A DNA stretch of 64,000 bases from Pseudoalteromonas sp. FUC4 (GTDB lineage: Bacteria > Pseudomonadota > Gammaproteobacteria > Enterobacterales > Alteromonadaceae): the NCBI RefSeq assembly GCF_008370255.1, contig NZ_SEUI01000001.1:435295-499294 (forward strand). Reading direction: 5' to 3'. Under the pieces are notes generated by a model that worked only from the letters and a program-made list of their open reading frames with translations, ran no database searches and had not been told where the DNA came from. Shown one piece after another: positions 1 to 9,401 of the stretch (within the stretch, counting starts at the first letter, position 1; the number at the start of each line of letters is the position of its first letter). The translations under genes were made by a program, and so were the position numbers.

Positions 1-500
1 TTAATTGATGCTTCACGTTGCTCTGGCGATTGATTTTTCTTTAATCGACCTTCTTTTGCGCCGCGCCATACTAGCTGGTTTGACTCACGGTCTACAATAT
101 CAATAATCAGTGTGCCCACTTCGTATTCACGCGCAGTTGTGTCGCGTTGAAAACCAGTACCCCAATAACCCCAATGCGGGCGGTAGTTTACATTAAATGT
201 ATCTACTTCAAGCTCTTTATCAACCGATGCATGATAGTTAACAAGTACATCAGCATTTGCTGCATCAACTAAGCTCATACCTAGTGTTTGGCTCAGCTCA
301 GCGTTAACGGCAGTGCGAACACGTTTTTCCATTAAGCCATTAATTTGGTAGTTATTTGTGTCTTTAGTTAGGCTGGCGTTTTCTACCCAAGCAAATGTTT
401 TAAAATTACTAAAGTTGGCTGATTTATCGTAATCCCAATCAGGGGTTTGTGTACAGGCTGTAAGAAGTGCTAGCGCTGCAACAATAAGTATATTTTTCAT
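1..500 (-). CDS. DUF4136-like lipoprotein (3' end outside the window)
   Basis: Read from the ATG at 500, the protein begins with a lipoprotein signal peptide: a short hydrophobic run ends in LLTAC, with the lipobox cysteine near residue 17. The mature part (DWDYD..FKTFAW..., then a repeated W/Y/G segment, YRPHWGYWGTG, and LIIDIVDRESNQLVWRGA) matches the DUF4136 family of small periplasm-facing lipoproteins of unknown role. About 166 residues are present and the gene runs off the left edge, so its stop is not seen. It is the last gene before the condensin operon on the same strand, separated from it by about 100 bases, so shared transcription is possible but not shown. Confidence 0.8.
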   Translation of the reverse strand, partial: MKNILIVAALALLTACTQTPDWDYDKSANFSNFKTFAWVENASLTKDTNNYQINGLMEKRVRTAVNAELSQTLGMSLVDAANADVLVNYHASVDKELEVDTFNVNYRPHWGYWGTGFQRDTTAREYEVGTLIIDIVDRESNQLVWRGAKEGRLKKNQSPEQREASI

Positions 501-608
501 TACGTTTGCTCCAATAAAATGCATTAATTTAAAATAACACACATCGTTTAAATGTGTATTATTTAAACGTCCTATATTTTAGTTTAGTTGGTTTGCCTTA
601 ACGGCCAA

Positions 609-3386
609 TTAATTGTGTTCAACTTCAATCCAATCTTTTTCATCTACCCAGTTTTGTGCACCGTCTTTTACTGAACGAATAGGCACAATGTAGTCACAAC
701 TTATTTGTGGCTTAACTGAGGCAAATATAGGCACAAAACCAAAGCTTAGTGCGGTTTCTATAATTGCTTTTTGATTTTGTGGGTCAATGTCGGCCGCTTC
801 ATCTATGTAAATAGGTATACGGTATAGGTTTTGTTCCTGATCGCTTAATAAGTAACGAATAAACAACATGCCACACAATAACTTAATCGTAATACGTGTG
901 CCGTTTGAACCCGCCGAATCTATTTTTTCAAAGTGTTCGGTTTCACCTGCGCGGTTAACTACTTCAAATCGAATATCAAATAAATCGGTAAGTGTTAAAC
1001 CCGCTTTATCTGATGCGAGTTTAATTAAGTGATCTTTTGCTTCGTTTACCGCGCTTTCGCTGTACGGTTCTTGGCTAAGTAAATCAAGCGTGTCACCTTG
1101 CTCAAACTGATGCGACGTACTGATAATGGTATCGATACTATCAACCAGCATTTTGCGCGGTATTACGTTAATTTTAAACGCTTGCAGGTTTGAAATTCGG
1201 TGCTGGCTTATGCCTTTATTAAAGCTGTTCATTTCGCGGCGAAGGCGGTCTAAATCTTCTCGTAAGCCTTTAATAGTTGCGGCCACTTCGGTAAGCGCAA
1301 CACGAGCTTGGCGCTCAACAGCATTGCGTTCGTTATCAATATTATGAAAGGCGCTTATTAGCTTTTGGTATTTAGTGTATTCGTCGTTTTCGTTGTCGAA
1401 TTTAGTAATACCCGCGTTATATACATGCAAATAGGTGTTACGCACGTTTATGTCAAAATTACGCAGCTCTTGGCAGTCTTTATTAAAGTGATGCACAAGA
1501 TCGCTTAAGTTATCAAAGTCGACCGTAATATCAATCATGTACGGGGTTACTTTGCCGCTGTATAAATCAAGGGTATGGTCAATTCGCTCGCTCTTAACTT
1601 GGCGTAAGCGCTCAGTTTGGCGATTAATTTGCTCTTGTTTAGATTTAATTAACGAGCGTCTGTCAGCAATTGAGCCGCTATTTTTTTGAATATCTTGCAG
1701 GTAGTCGTCAACTTGTTCGCGCTCAGCTAATAACTGCTCTTTTAGCATGGCTTGCGCTTCAACCGACTGCTGCATTACCTCAAACTGTTCTAAGCGTTTT
1801 AGAGCGCTCTCTGCACTCATAAGCTCATCGTATAGTGCGTCTTTTTCTTTTTGCTTATCGGCAACATTAGCGGCTACTTCGCGCTGTTGTTTAAACTCTT
1901 TTAAAGAGTGTTCAAGCGCACTTAACTGCGCCGTTAATTGCTCTTTGTTTTCGCCGCTTTGCATTTGCACAGGCGAGAGCTTTTTAAGCTTAATGCTCGC
2001 ACCTGGTAGCGTTAATACGCCGCCTTTAACGTTTTCGCTAAGTAGCGATAAAAACTCACCAAACGCGTCTTCATCATCAATGGTTATATCGCCATTAGTG
2101 GTGGTTGCAAACGAGAGAATATCTGGGTTTAAAATGCGCGATATTTCTTCTACTTCTTTTAACGAGAGGTCTTCGCGCATGCGGGTAAACAAATTAAACT
2201 CAAGGTTTTTAAGTTGCAGCTTTAAGCTCTTAATTTGTTTTTGTGTTTCGCTAATGCGGTAGTCAAGCGTATGTAGGCTTTGCCCTTGTGCGCTGGTTAT
2301 AGAGTGCGAAAGCGACTCGTAATCGTGCTTGAGCTGGCCAAGGCTGGTTTTAAGGGTGGCTTTATTTACCAGTTCAAACTCGCTTTTTAGAGCGCTGTAA
2401 TCTAAAAACCATTGCTCAATTTGGGTTTGTTTGCGCTCTATATCACGCGATTGCTGCACGTATAGGCTTTGCTTTTGCTCAAACTCGTGTTTTTCGTGTT
2501 CTATGTCTTCAAGTGCAACACCTAGTTCATTTAGCTGCGCCTCTTGGTAAGTATCAAAGTCAATCAGTGCTTGGTCAATTTTAGGTGCGTACGCCGCTAA
2601 TTTACCTTTAAGCACGGTCTGATTTTCAAGCATTGATTCAAGTGCGGCTATTGGCTCTTGCATTGACTCAAGGGCTTTTAGTTCGCGTTTTGAGCGATTT
2701 ACTTTATCAAACGAGCGGCGCCATACTTCGTAAAAGTCGACCTTAGAGTTCGACATATGGCGTTCAAAAACGCGTAGCATAAAGCGTTTTACGTCGCTTG
2801 CGCCTAATTTGTGTAAGTTAAGAATACGTCTAAATATTTCTTTATAAATAGAGGAGTCTTGCACATTATTAAGCGGGATCATTTTTAAGTTAATGTCGCC
2901 GTCAAATGGGGTTGCGCCGCCAGTCAGTAGCGCGTTTAACTCTTGTGCTTTTAACTCAATAGGGTTGTAGTTAAGCGATTTTAAATGGTTGAACAGCTTG
3001 GTAAATTTAATAATAGTTTTACCTTGCGTGTACTGCTCTAAATCAAGCTTTCCTTGATAACAAAAGTACTGATGCGCGTAACCGGCAATTTTACCAAGTC
3101 CCGCAACGCCTATTACTACCGAGCCATGAGGCAAGTTAGCTTCGAGTAAAATATACGACTGATCGGATGAAAAATAAAACTTACGGGTTTCATCTAAATC
3201 GTGTCCGTCCCATTCTGTTAAGCGTAAATCGTTAATAAGCGGAAACTGCAGGGCGTTAATAACCGAGCTTTTACCTGTGTTATTTGGCGCGCAAATAGAG
3301 CTGCTTTTATCAAGCGGGATCACACATTTTGCATAGCCTGCGGTGTTAAGTAGGGCGAGTTTACTTAGTCCGTATAGATTTTTCAT
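609..3386 (-). CDS. mksB: MksB/MukB-like SMC ATPase of a bacterial condensin
   Basis: This is a 925-residue SMC-like ATPase. A Walker A P-loop (APNNTGKSS, residues 33-41) lies near the N-terminus. A long charged region with coiled-coil character covers roughly residues 230-720, interrupted near 420-480 where a hinge would lie. The C-terminal head carries an ABC-signature-like SAGSNGT and a Walker B (IPIYIDEAADID). It is much shorter than MukB (about 1480 aa), which fits MksB of the MukBEF-like condensins. The family loads on DNA with kleisin F and winged-helix E partners and extrudes or compacts DNA. The start overlaps the end of the mksE gene by 4 bases (ATGA), implying translational coupling. 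No mksG/jetD nuclease gene follows it; the next gene is a lipoprotein. Confidence 0.85.
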   Translation of the reverse strand: MKNLYGLSKLALLNTAGYAKCVIPLDKSSSICAPNNTGKSSVINALQFPLINDLRLTEWDGHDLDETRKFYFSSDQSYILLEANLPHGSVVIGVAGLGKIAGYAHQYFCYQGKLDLEQYTQGKTIIKFTKLFNHLKSLNYNPIELKAQELNALLTGGATPFDGDINLKMIPLNNVQDSSIYKEIFRRILNLHKLGASDVKRFMLRVFERHMSNSKVDFYEVWRRSFDKVNRSKRELKALESMQEPIAALESMLENQTVLKGKLAAYAPKIDQALIDFDTYQEAQLNELGVALEDIEHEKHEFEQKQSLYVQQSRDIERKQTQIEQWFLDYSALKSEFELVNKATLKTSLGQLKHDYESLSHSITSAQGQSLHTLDYRISETQKQIKSLKLQLKNLEFNLFTRMREDLSLKEVEEISRILNPDILSFATTTNGDITIDDEDAFGEFLSLLSENVKGGVLTLPGASIKLKKLSPVQMQSGENKEQLTAQLSALEHSLKEFKQQREVAANVADKQKEKDALYDELMSAESALKRLEQFEVMQQSVEAQAMLKEQLLAEREQVDDYLQDIQKNSGSIADRRSLIKSKQEQINRQTERLRQVKSERIDHTLDLYSGKVTPYMIDITVDFDNLSDLVHHFNKDCQELRNFDINVRNTYLHVYNAGITKFDNENDEYTKYQKLISAFHNIDNERNAVERQARVALTEVAATIKGLREDLDRLRREMNSFNKGISQHRISNLQAFKINVIPRKMLVDSIDTIISTSHQFEQGDTLDLLSQEPYSESAVNEAKDHLIKLASDKAGLTLTDLFDIRFEVVNRAGETEHFEKIDSAGSNGTRITIKLLCGMLFIRYLLSDQEQNLYRIPIYIDEAADIDPQNQKAIIETALSFGFVPIFASVKPQISCDYIVPIRSVKDGAQNWVDEKDWIEVEHN

Positions 3387-3931
3387 TCCTCGTCCTCTGT
3401 AATATAGGTTTCTTCGTTTACTTCCATTAATGCATCTATGTAGCGGTGAATTGGCGCTTGTAGCATAAACCCGCCTTCTACTTCACGGGCTAAACCTAAG
3501 CGCACCATGCGCAGGTATACGTCTTTACGCAAATCCGATCCTGAAAATATCTCAAGCTGATCAAACAAATGTTTGTTAATTTGCACCAGCGTTTGCATAA
3601 GCTCTAAATCGTTTACGTCGTCAAACAATGCGCGCATTGGGTCTTTACCCGTATTGGCGTAGTGCTCAATTAAAATGTAAATGGTGAGCGCGATAGCACG
3701 AGATATTTTGCCCATATTTGGTGTGCTTTCGTCGCTACCAAAGTAATAAAAGCCACGGCTGTCGCGTTTTAAATCGTTACCTAAAGCGGTAAATAGGGCG
3801 GTGTAGTCTTCTATGTGTTGGTCAAGCTCTTGCCACATTACGTTGTCTTGCTCGCAAATGTGGTAACCCGCTACTAATTTTTTATTAATGGCTTGTAGGT
3901 GGGTTAGCTCGTCTAAGTTTATGTGTGTCAT
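3383..3931 (-). CDS. mksE: MksE/MukE-like condensin subunit
   Basis: This small acidic protein of 182 residues sits between the kleisin-like and SMC-like genes, exactly where MksE (JetB in Wadjet nomenclature) lies. The family forms winged-helix dimers that bind the kleisin and regulate the ATPase. Visible features are a helical, Leu-rich body and a C-terminal winged-helix-like stretch (RKDVYLRMVRLGLAREVEGGF). Sequence conservation in this subunit is low, so the call leans strongly on operon position: 3 bases separate it from the upstream gene and it overlaps the downstream gene by 4 bases. Confidence 0.75.
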   Translation of the reverse strand: MTHINLDELTHLQAINKKLVAGYHICEQDNVMWQELDQHIEDYTALFTALGNDLKRDSRGFYYFGSDESTPNMGKISRAIALTIYILIEHYANTGKDPMRALFDDVNDLELMQTLVQINKHLFDQLEIFSGSDLRKDVYLRMVRLGLAREVEGGFMLQAPIHRYIDALMEVNEETYITEDEE

Positions 3932-3934
3932 GGT

Positions 3935-5206
3935 TTATTTATCTGCCTTTGGATCTGGCTGAGGCTCTGAATTAAATGGGTATAAAGAAAAGTGCTGACC
4001 GGCAATTTTTACGCGGGCTTTTTCATCGCTTTGAATTATTTTAATATCGCTGTCGCTGACTAATTTTTGATACAAAAATAGCATTTCGTCGGCATCGAGA
4101 CTTGGATAGCTTTCGTCTAAAAATTGCAGCAAGGGCTGCGGCTTTTTGCGTTTTTTATTAAAGCGCTTAGCAAAGCTGGTTTTAACATCGTTGTAGTCAG
4201 GAATATTAGGCGTAACAAATGCAGGCACGTCTTGCTGGTCAGGCAATTGGTATTCTTCGTGTTCAAATTCAACCAAGCTTGCCATGTAAGCCACAATATG
4301 GCGTTGCTGACCAAGCGAATATCGCTGCGCGTCGCTTACAAAATGTGGTTGCACAGCACTTAGCATATTGTCTACGCCATTTTTACGTACAAGCCCAAGT
4401 ACTTTGGCTGCTTGGCGAGTAATTAAGTTGTTACGGCGTAACTCTTCGCGCAGCGGCATAAGCATATCGGCACTTTTACGTAAGCTTTCTCGCCCCATTA
4501 AATGCATTTCGAGTATTCGGGTACGTAATTGCTCCAGCATACGTTTGTCGTTATACGCTTTACCTGAGCGCTCAATGTGCAGTATTTGCTTACTTATTTG
4601 CTCTTCAATGAGGGTAAAACATGCATGAAACTCACCACGAATATCAACCATTTCAAGCATTGGCTCTATGTATTCGTCAAAGGCTTCTATTACTGCTTTA
4701 TAACGTTTTTGCAGCGATTTCACCGTATTATTTGATTTGGCTTGTTCAACTATATTTAAAATAGCGTTTTCGTTGTGCGTATAGAGCTTCATTATTTTAC
4801 GCACCCGATCATCCATAATACGGCTGTAGCGGCGTAAATCGTCAAAGTCTTCTATTTCGCCAGCGTTATCTAGGCGATTACCTAAACGAGCTAGGTCGTC
4901 GACTAATACGCTAATTTCTTGCGCTAAGCCTAAATGCTCTTCTTGCAGTAAAAACGTAGCAAAATCGGCAATAGCACGATTTATTTCAAGCTGAGAAGAT
5001 TTAGCCAGCGGAATTAAAATATCTTGGTTTAACAAACGATTTGTTTCTTTATAAATGCGTTCGTTTGACCACGTAGGCTGCTTTTGCTTAATCGCGTTTT
5101 GTACGTCTTTTAGGCTAAAGTCAGCCATTTTAAAACGTTTAAATAATAGCTCTAATACACCCCAATGTTCGGTTATGGTGTTTAGCAGCTTTTTAGCTGG
5201 GATCAT
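3935..5206 (-). CDS. mksF: MksF/MukF-like kleisin subunit of condensin
   Basis: The first gene of the three-gene condensin operon encodes 423 residues, close to the usual size of MksF/JetA. It is mostly alpha-helical, with an N-terminal winged-helix-like part, a central helical bundle containing many Glu/Arg/Lys heptads (residues about 90-260), and a C-terminal domain ending in a basic-to-acidic tail. MksF is expected to bridge the SMC heads and recruit MksE. The ATG lies about 220 bases from nhaD, which is transcribed divergently, so the operon promoter should be in that gap. The call rests on operon architecture plus general sequence character. Confidence 0.75.
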   Translation of the reverse strand: MIPAKKLLNTITEHWGVLELLFKRFKMADFSLKDVQNAIKQKQPTWSNERIYKETNRLLNQDILIPLAKSSQLEINRAIADFATFLLQEEHLGLAQEISVLVDDLARLGNRLDNAGEIEDFDDLRRYSRIMDDRVRKIMKLYTHNENAILNIVEQAKSNNTVKSLQKRYKAVIEAFDEYIEPMLEMVDIRGEFHACFTLIEEQISKQILHIERSGKAYNDKRMLEQLRTRILEMHLMGRESLRKSADMLMPLREELRRNNLITRQAAKVLGLVRKNGVDNMLSAVQPHFVSDAQRYSLGQQRHIVAYMASLVEFEHEEYQLPDQQDVPAFVTPNIPDYNDVKTSFAKRFNKKRKKPQPLLQFLDESYPSLDADEMLFLYQKLVSDSDIKIIQSDEKARVKIAGQHFSLYPFNSEPQPDPKADK

Positions 5207-5428
5207 AAGAGGTTACAACATCCTAGTATTTTATTATTGAGTTCTTTTAGAAGACTCATTATTACGTATTTTTAATTAACCTTGTCTGTATATAGTATTC
5301 GTTTTTAAGACCATTTAATAATAGTTTTTGCATAGAGGCAGTGCTAAAATTCGCGCCGAAAATAGGCACATGAAATGGAATGTTATTTGTGTGTTCTTTA
5401 AAACTATATCAAAGGTTGTTTAACTACC

Positions 5429-6676
5429 ATGGTTTCCTCGATTATTCTAACCCTGATAGCGATTGCATTTTTACTGATCGTTATAGAAGATATAATCCAT
5501 GTAAATAAAGCTAAAACCACGCTGTTTTTTGGTACGCTTTGCTGGATTCTTCTTTTTATATACCCCCTACACGGGCAAAGCCCCGATACGATTCAACACC
5601 TCTTAAATGAAAATATTTTAGAAATTGCCTCATTATGGCTATTTTTAATGGCTGCGATGACCTTTGTAGCGTATTTAAATTCAAAAGGGTTTATAGAAAA
5701 TATTGTGCACCGTGTTATGCCAAAAAGTATTAGCGAAAAAAAGCTCATGTTTTTGGTGGGTGGTTTTGCATTTTTGTTTTCGTCGATTTCAGATAACGTA
5801 ACAGCGACGCTTATATCGCTTGCGGTTGTTATGTCGTTAAAACTTGAACCTAAAAAGCTCATTAAATACGCCACGCTTATTGTATTTGGGGTTAACTCAG
5901 GTGGGGTATCGCTAATAACAGGTGACGTAACCACACTAATGATATTTTTAGATGGCAAAGTAACCATTGCTCATTTATTACTACTTATAGCGCCAGCACT
6001 TGCGAGCGTTATGCTGCTTGCCGCGTTACTGTCTATAGGTATGAAAGGGCGTGTTGAGTTTGCTAGTGCAGGTAAAACCCGCATTGAAAAAACCGACATT
6101 ACCATTGCTGTTATATTTTTATCTACCGTAGTGAGCACACTTATGCTGAGTGTAGTTTACAGCGTACCGCCTTTACTCACCTTTTTGTTTGGCTTGTCGG
6201 TGATGTTTTTAGTGGCGCAATTTTTAATGCGCAAAAAAGACATAAACAAAGACATAATCGACTTTGTTCGCGATATAGAATACGACACATTATTGTTTTT
6301 TGTAGGTGTACTTTTACTTGTAGGCGCACTTAAAGAAATTGGTATGTTGAGTAAATTTACCGACCTATACACGGTAATGGCACCAGAATACGCAAACTAC
6401 TTAATGGGCATATTATCAGCAGGGGTCGATAACGTACCGCTTACCGCTGCCTTATTAAAAGCCGATATAGTAATGAGCCAACAACACTGGTTGTCGTTTA
6501 CGTATGCAACGGGCGTGGGCGGTTCAATGCTTATTATTGGTTCGGCTGCGGGCATTATTGCCATGAGTAAAGTTAAAGCGCTTACCTTTATGAGCTACTT
6601 GCGTTTATCGCTGCATTTATTAATTTGTTACACGGTTGGATATGCGGGCTCGTATTACATGGGTAGTTTTATTTAA
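5429..6676 (+). CDS. nhaD: Na+/H+ antiporter, NhaD type
   Basis: This 415-residue inner-membrane protein has about eleven to twelve hydrophobic segments spread over its whole length. It carries conserved ion-transporter-superfamily features of NhaD: FSSISDNVTATLISLAVV around residue 115, FGVNSGGVSLITGD around 155, and AGVDNVPLTAALL around 330, with polar residues inside membrane segments. NhaD exchanges cytoplasmic Na+ (or Li+) for external H+ and is typical of marine and halophilic gammaproteobacteria such as Vibrio and Alkalimonas. It is a single gene with its own terminator, divergent from the condensin operon. The substrate cannot be proven from sequence alone. Confidence 0.88.
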   Translation: MVSSIILTLIAIAFLLIVIEDIIHVNKAKTTLFFGTLCWILLFIYPLHGQSPDTIQHLLNENILEIASLWLFLMAAMTFVAYLNSKGFIENIVHRVMPKSISEKKLMFLVGGFAFLFSSISDNVTATLISLAVVMSLKLEPKKLIKYATLIVFGVNSGGVSLITGDVTTLMIFLDGKVTIAHLLLLIAPALASVMLLAALLSIGMKGRVEFASAGKTRIEKTDITIAVIFLSTVVSTLMLSVVYSVPPLLTFLFGLSVMFLVAQFLMRKKDINKDIIDFVRDIEYDTLLFFVGVLLLVGALKEIGMLSKFTDLYTVMAPEYANYLMGILSAGVDNVPLTAALLKADIVMSQQHWLSFTYATGVGGSMLIIGSAAGIIAMSKVKALTFMSYLRLSLHLLICYTVGYAGSYYMGSFI

Positions 6677-6731
6677 CTCATAAATTATTAAATGCTTGAC
6701 AGCTAGACGTCTAAACGATAACTTTCAAAGC

Positions 6732-6757
6732 CCCGCTACTTAGTGGGGTTTTGTTTT
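6732..6757 (+). terminator. Intrinsic terminator after nhaD
   Basis: A hairpin with arms CCCCGCT and AGTGGGG (one G-U pair) and a 4-base loop is followed by TTTTGTTTT, 55 bases after the nhaD stop. Confidence 0.8.
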
Positions 6758-6781
6758 ATTAGCCACTGGTTAATAAAGCAT

Positions 6782-7020
6782 TCAGAAGAGGTGCGATACT
6801 TAGGTACTTAATGTTAGGCGACGAAAGCCGATGATCATTAAGGAGGGAAGTACTCGCCGAGGAAAATAATGGTACGTCGTCATTGTTTTTCGGTTTATGG
6901 GGCTGAATCCTCAAAACTGTCACCAATATAGGTGGAGAGCTTCTGGCAGTGGACTTATCTTCAAGCATTCCTTTGCCAAGTTCTTCTTGTTTTATTGCGG
7001 TTTGGATACCGCGAAAGGAG
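6782..7020 (+). promoter_or_regulatory. Lysine riboswitch (L box) in the lysC leader
   Basis: The leader carries the L-box hallmarks in order: AGAGGTGCG at the P1/P2 entry, AGGCGACGAAAGCCGA, GGAGGGAAGTACTCGCCGAGG, TGGGGCTGAATCC, AACTGTCACC and GGAGAGCTTCTGG, which closes the P1 helix with TCAGAAG near 6782. The aptamer therefore spans about 6782-6957. The expression platform after it has no U-tract terminator. Instead TCCTTT (6969-6974) can pair with AAAGGA (7014-7019), which is the Shine-Dalgarno of lysC. This suggests, as an inference, that lysine represses translation rather than terminating transcription. A small GCGGT/ACCGC hairpin lies just before the Shine-Dalgarno. Confidence 0.9.
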
Positions 7021-7025
7021 ACTAA

Positions 7026-8429
7026 ATGACTACCCAATCAGCGCCACAAACAGTGCCTCAAACAGAGTTAAGCGCAAAATCAGATTACATCGTTGCCAAA
7101 TTTGGCGGAACAAGTGTTGCAAATTTTGAAGCGATGAGTCGCTGCAGCGAAATTATTGTTGCAGATAAAAGCGTACGTATTGTTGCCGTGAGCGCCAGTG
7201 CCGGCGTAACTAATCACTTAGTTGCACTGTGTAAATCAAGCATTACCTTAAGTGAGCGCCAAGAACACATAAATGGCGTGCTTGCTATTCAACAAACTAT
7301 ATTAGATGAATTATCGCTAGATGCTGATTTAGCGGTTGGCTTTAACGAAACCTTAAAAGCATTTCAAACATTGGCTCAAGAGCCACTAACAACCGATCAG
7401 CAACACGACGAGCTACTTAGCTTTGGTGAGCGTTTATCGTCGTATTTGTTTGCACAGGTACTTCGTTTACAAGGTTTAAATGCCGATCGCTTTGATGTGC
7501 GCAAGGTGCTTAAAACCGACAGCCAATTTGGCAAAGCAACGCCTAATGTTGCAGCAACAGCGCAAGCTGCTAAAGAGCATTTAATTCCGTTATTAGACGC
7601 TCAAGTAATTGTGACTCAGGGATTTGTTGGCAGTGACGAATACGGTCAAACCACAACGCTTGGACGTGGTGGTTCAGACTACAGCGCTGCATTATTAGCG
7701 GAAGCAATTAACGCTAAAAGCGTGCATATTTGGACCGATGTAGTGGGCATTTTTAGCACCGACCCGCGTTTGTGCGCAAAAGCGACGCCTATTGCACGTT
7801 TAAGTTTTGACGAAGCCGCTGAAATGGCAACCTTTGGCGCAAAAGTATTACACCCAGCGACTATTTTACCAGCAAGTCGTAGCCACATTAACGTGTTTGT
7901 AGGTTCTAGCCGCGAGCCAGAGCGTGGCGGTACGTGGATTGAGCGTGAAAAATCGCAGCAACCAGGTATACGCGCAGTAACGCAACGTAAAAACCAAATA
8001 CTGCTTACGCTTAAAAGCCCAGAAATGCTACTAGCAAGCGGCTTTTTAGCACGCGTATTTACACTATTAAGTGAATATAATATATCGGTAGATTTGGTAA
8101 CCACATCAGAAATCAGTGTAGCTATAACGCTTGATAACGCGCAAAACGCCTCGCGCCCAGAGCTTGATCAAGAATGCCTAGATAAGCTTGCAGAGTTTTG
8201 CCATGTTTCGGTAGAAAACAACCTAACATTGGTGGCACTTATTGGCTCTGAAATTCAATTACGCCAACACGAAATGAACTTAATGAGTGTACTAAAAGAC
8301 TTTAACATTCGATTGATTTGTCACGGTGCTAGTAAGCACAACCTGTGCTTTTTAGTAGAGCAAACAGAGTCAGATAATGTAGTACAGTCTATTCATAGCC
8401 GTTTATTAGAAAACGATTTTGCTGCGTAA
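7026..8429 (+). CDS. lysC: Lysine-sensitive aspartokinase III
   Basis: The 467-residue aspartate kinase catalyses ATP-dependent phosphorylation of aspartate, the first step towards lysine, methionine and threonine. The kinase core starts with AKFGGTSVANF near residue 24 and includes the TTLGRGGSDYSAALLA motif and the VWTDVVGIFSTDPR segment typical of the amino-acid kinase fold. Two C-terminal ACT regions follow (ILLTLKSPEM...VDLVTTSEISVAITL and VALIGSE..RLICHGASKHNLCFLV). It is monofunctional: there is no homoserine dehydrogenase domain. The strong AAAGGAG Shine-Dalgarno lies 6 bases before the ATG. The upstream lysine riboswitch supports the LysC assignment over ThrA or MetL. Confidence 0.93.
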   Translation: MTTQSAPQTVPQTELSAKSDYIVAKFGGTSVANFEAMSRCSEIIVADKSVRIVAVSASAGVTNHLVALCKSSITLSERQEHINGVLAIQQTILDELSLDADLAVGFNETLKAFQTLAQEPLTTDQQHDELLSFGERLSSYLFAQVLRLQGLNADRFDVRKVLKTDSQFGKATPNVAATAQAAKEHLIPLLDAQVIVTQGFVGSDEYGQTTTLGRGGSDYSAALLAEAINAKSVHIWTDVVGIFSTDPRLCAKATPIARLSFDEAAEMATFGAKVLHPATILPASRSHINVFVGSSREPERGGTWIEREKSQQPGIRAVTQRKNQILLTLKSPEMLLASGFLARVFTLLSEYNISVDLVTTSEISVAITLDNAQNASRPELDQECLDKLAEFCHVSVENNLTLVALIGSEIQLRQHEMNLMSVLKDFNIRLICHGASKHNLCFLVEQTESDNVVQSIHSRLLENDFAA

Positions 8430-8501
8430 ATAACGATTATTCAGGAAAGCGATTTATTAAAGTTAACTAGTAAAATTACTTGATAAAGTTACTTAACAAA
8501 A

Positions 8502-9260
8502 TTAATTAATAAAGTCATTTAATAAAAAGCATCGCCAGTCGATGCTTTTTTTATGCACCACACTCACATCAAAACAAACATTGCTGTTACTGCTATCAGC
8601 TAGAGTAACGCGATTACTGCAAGCACTCAGCTTTGCACTATGTAATTCTTCAAACACATTAGGGCTAAGTAATTTTGCAATAGGGCGGCTGCTGGCTTTA
8701 GCAAGTGACTCTTTTAATGTCCAAATTCTAAAAAACGTATCTGCTTGGGCTTGGGTATTAGTAGGCTCGGTAATAAGTGCAATTTCATCATTATGATAAA
8801 AATGCTTAGCGAGCTTTTCAAACGGGCGCTTTAGGCTTATTTTTTCAATATCAAAACCAAACTCACTTTTATCAAAATTTAGCGCGACCCCAACCAAACC
8901 ATGCGAATGCGAAATACAGGTATTAATAACATCACCACTCACATGTATTTGCAGCTTTGAGCTTGCTTCGTCAAATTCTGTACTCATTTTATTAAGGGCT
9001 ACGTGCTTATGTTGCGGTTGCGCTACTTTAATAAGGTGTTTTAACAATAACCGCGTAGCTAAATACTCTTGCTTAGCTTGTGGGCTTTTGCGGCGGTTTA
9101 TAATGGTTAACTCAAATGGGCTTAAGCAATCAGGCAAATTAAAGTCACTAAGCTCAAGTGTTTTAGCATTAAATAATAAAATGCTGTTACTCGCTAAAGA
9201 CAAGTTTGCCAATTGAGTTGAAGTAATACTCAAGGCATTTTTAAAATAGTGTTCAGTCAT
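8502..9260 (-). CDS. 4'-phosphopantetheinyl transferase, Sfp/EntD type
   Basis: This enzyme transfers phosphopantetheine from CoA to carrier-protein serines. Starting at the ATG at 9260 (252 residues), it shows the two family signatures: FGFDIEKI, with Mg-binding Asp137 and Glu139, and FFRIWTLKESLAKA, with catalytic Glu184. A TTG codon at 9317 would add 19 residues (LVALTAHNIS...), but the ATG is preferred because conserved similarity begins after it. No polyketide or peptide synthetase genes are nearby, so the carrier-protein partner is unknown. Its terminator region overlaps the short AT-rich gap after lysC. Confidence 0.85.
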   Translation of the reverse strand: MTEHYFKNALSITSTQLANLSLASNSILLFNAKTLELSDFNLPDCLSPFELTIINRRKSPQAKQEYLATRLLLKHLIKVAQPQHKHVALNKMSTEFDEASSKLQIHVSGDVINTCISHSHGLVGVALNFDKSEFGFDIEKISLKRPFEKLAKHFYHNDEIALITEPTNTQAQADTFFRIWTLKESLAKASSRPIAKLLSPNVFEELHSAKLSACSNRVTLADSSNSNVCFDVSVVHKKSIDWRCFLLNDFIN

Positions 9261-9401
9261 AAAAGCCCTAAAGCAAAAGAAGTCGCTGATATTGTGAGCG
9301 GTTAGCGCCACTAACAAAGGCTGTGTACAATTTTATTACTCAGCTGGCATGAAATATGGTTTAATTCACAATAATCAAAATAATAACAGATTTGTAGATG
9401 T

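Noticed and set aside
1747..2262. Long open frame on the plus strand inside mksB
   Set aside because: It is the antisense shadow of a coiled-coil coding region, with Ser/Cys-rich composition and no start signals.
609..5206. Reading the SMC operon as a complete Wadjet plasmid defence system
   Set aside because: The JetD/MksG nuclease gene required for Wadjet is not found next to it in either direction within the window.
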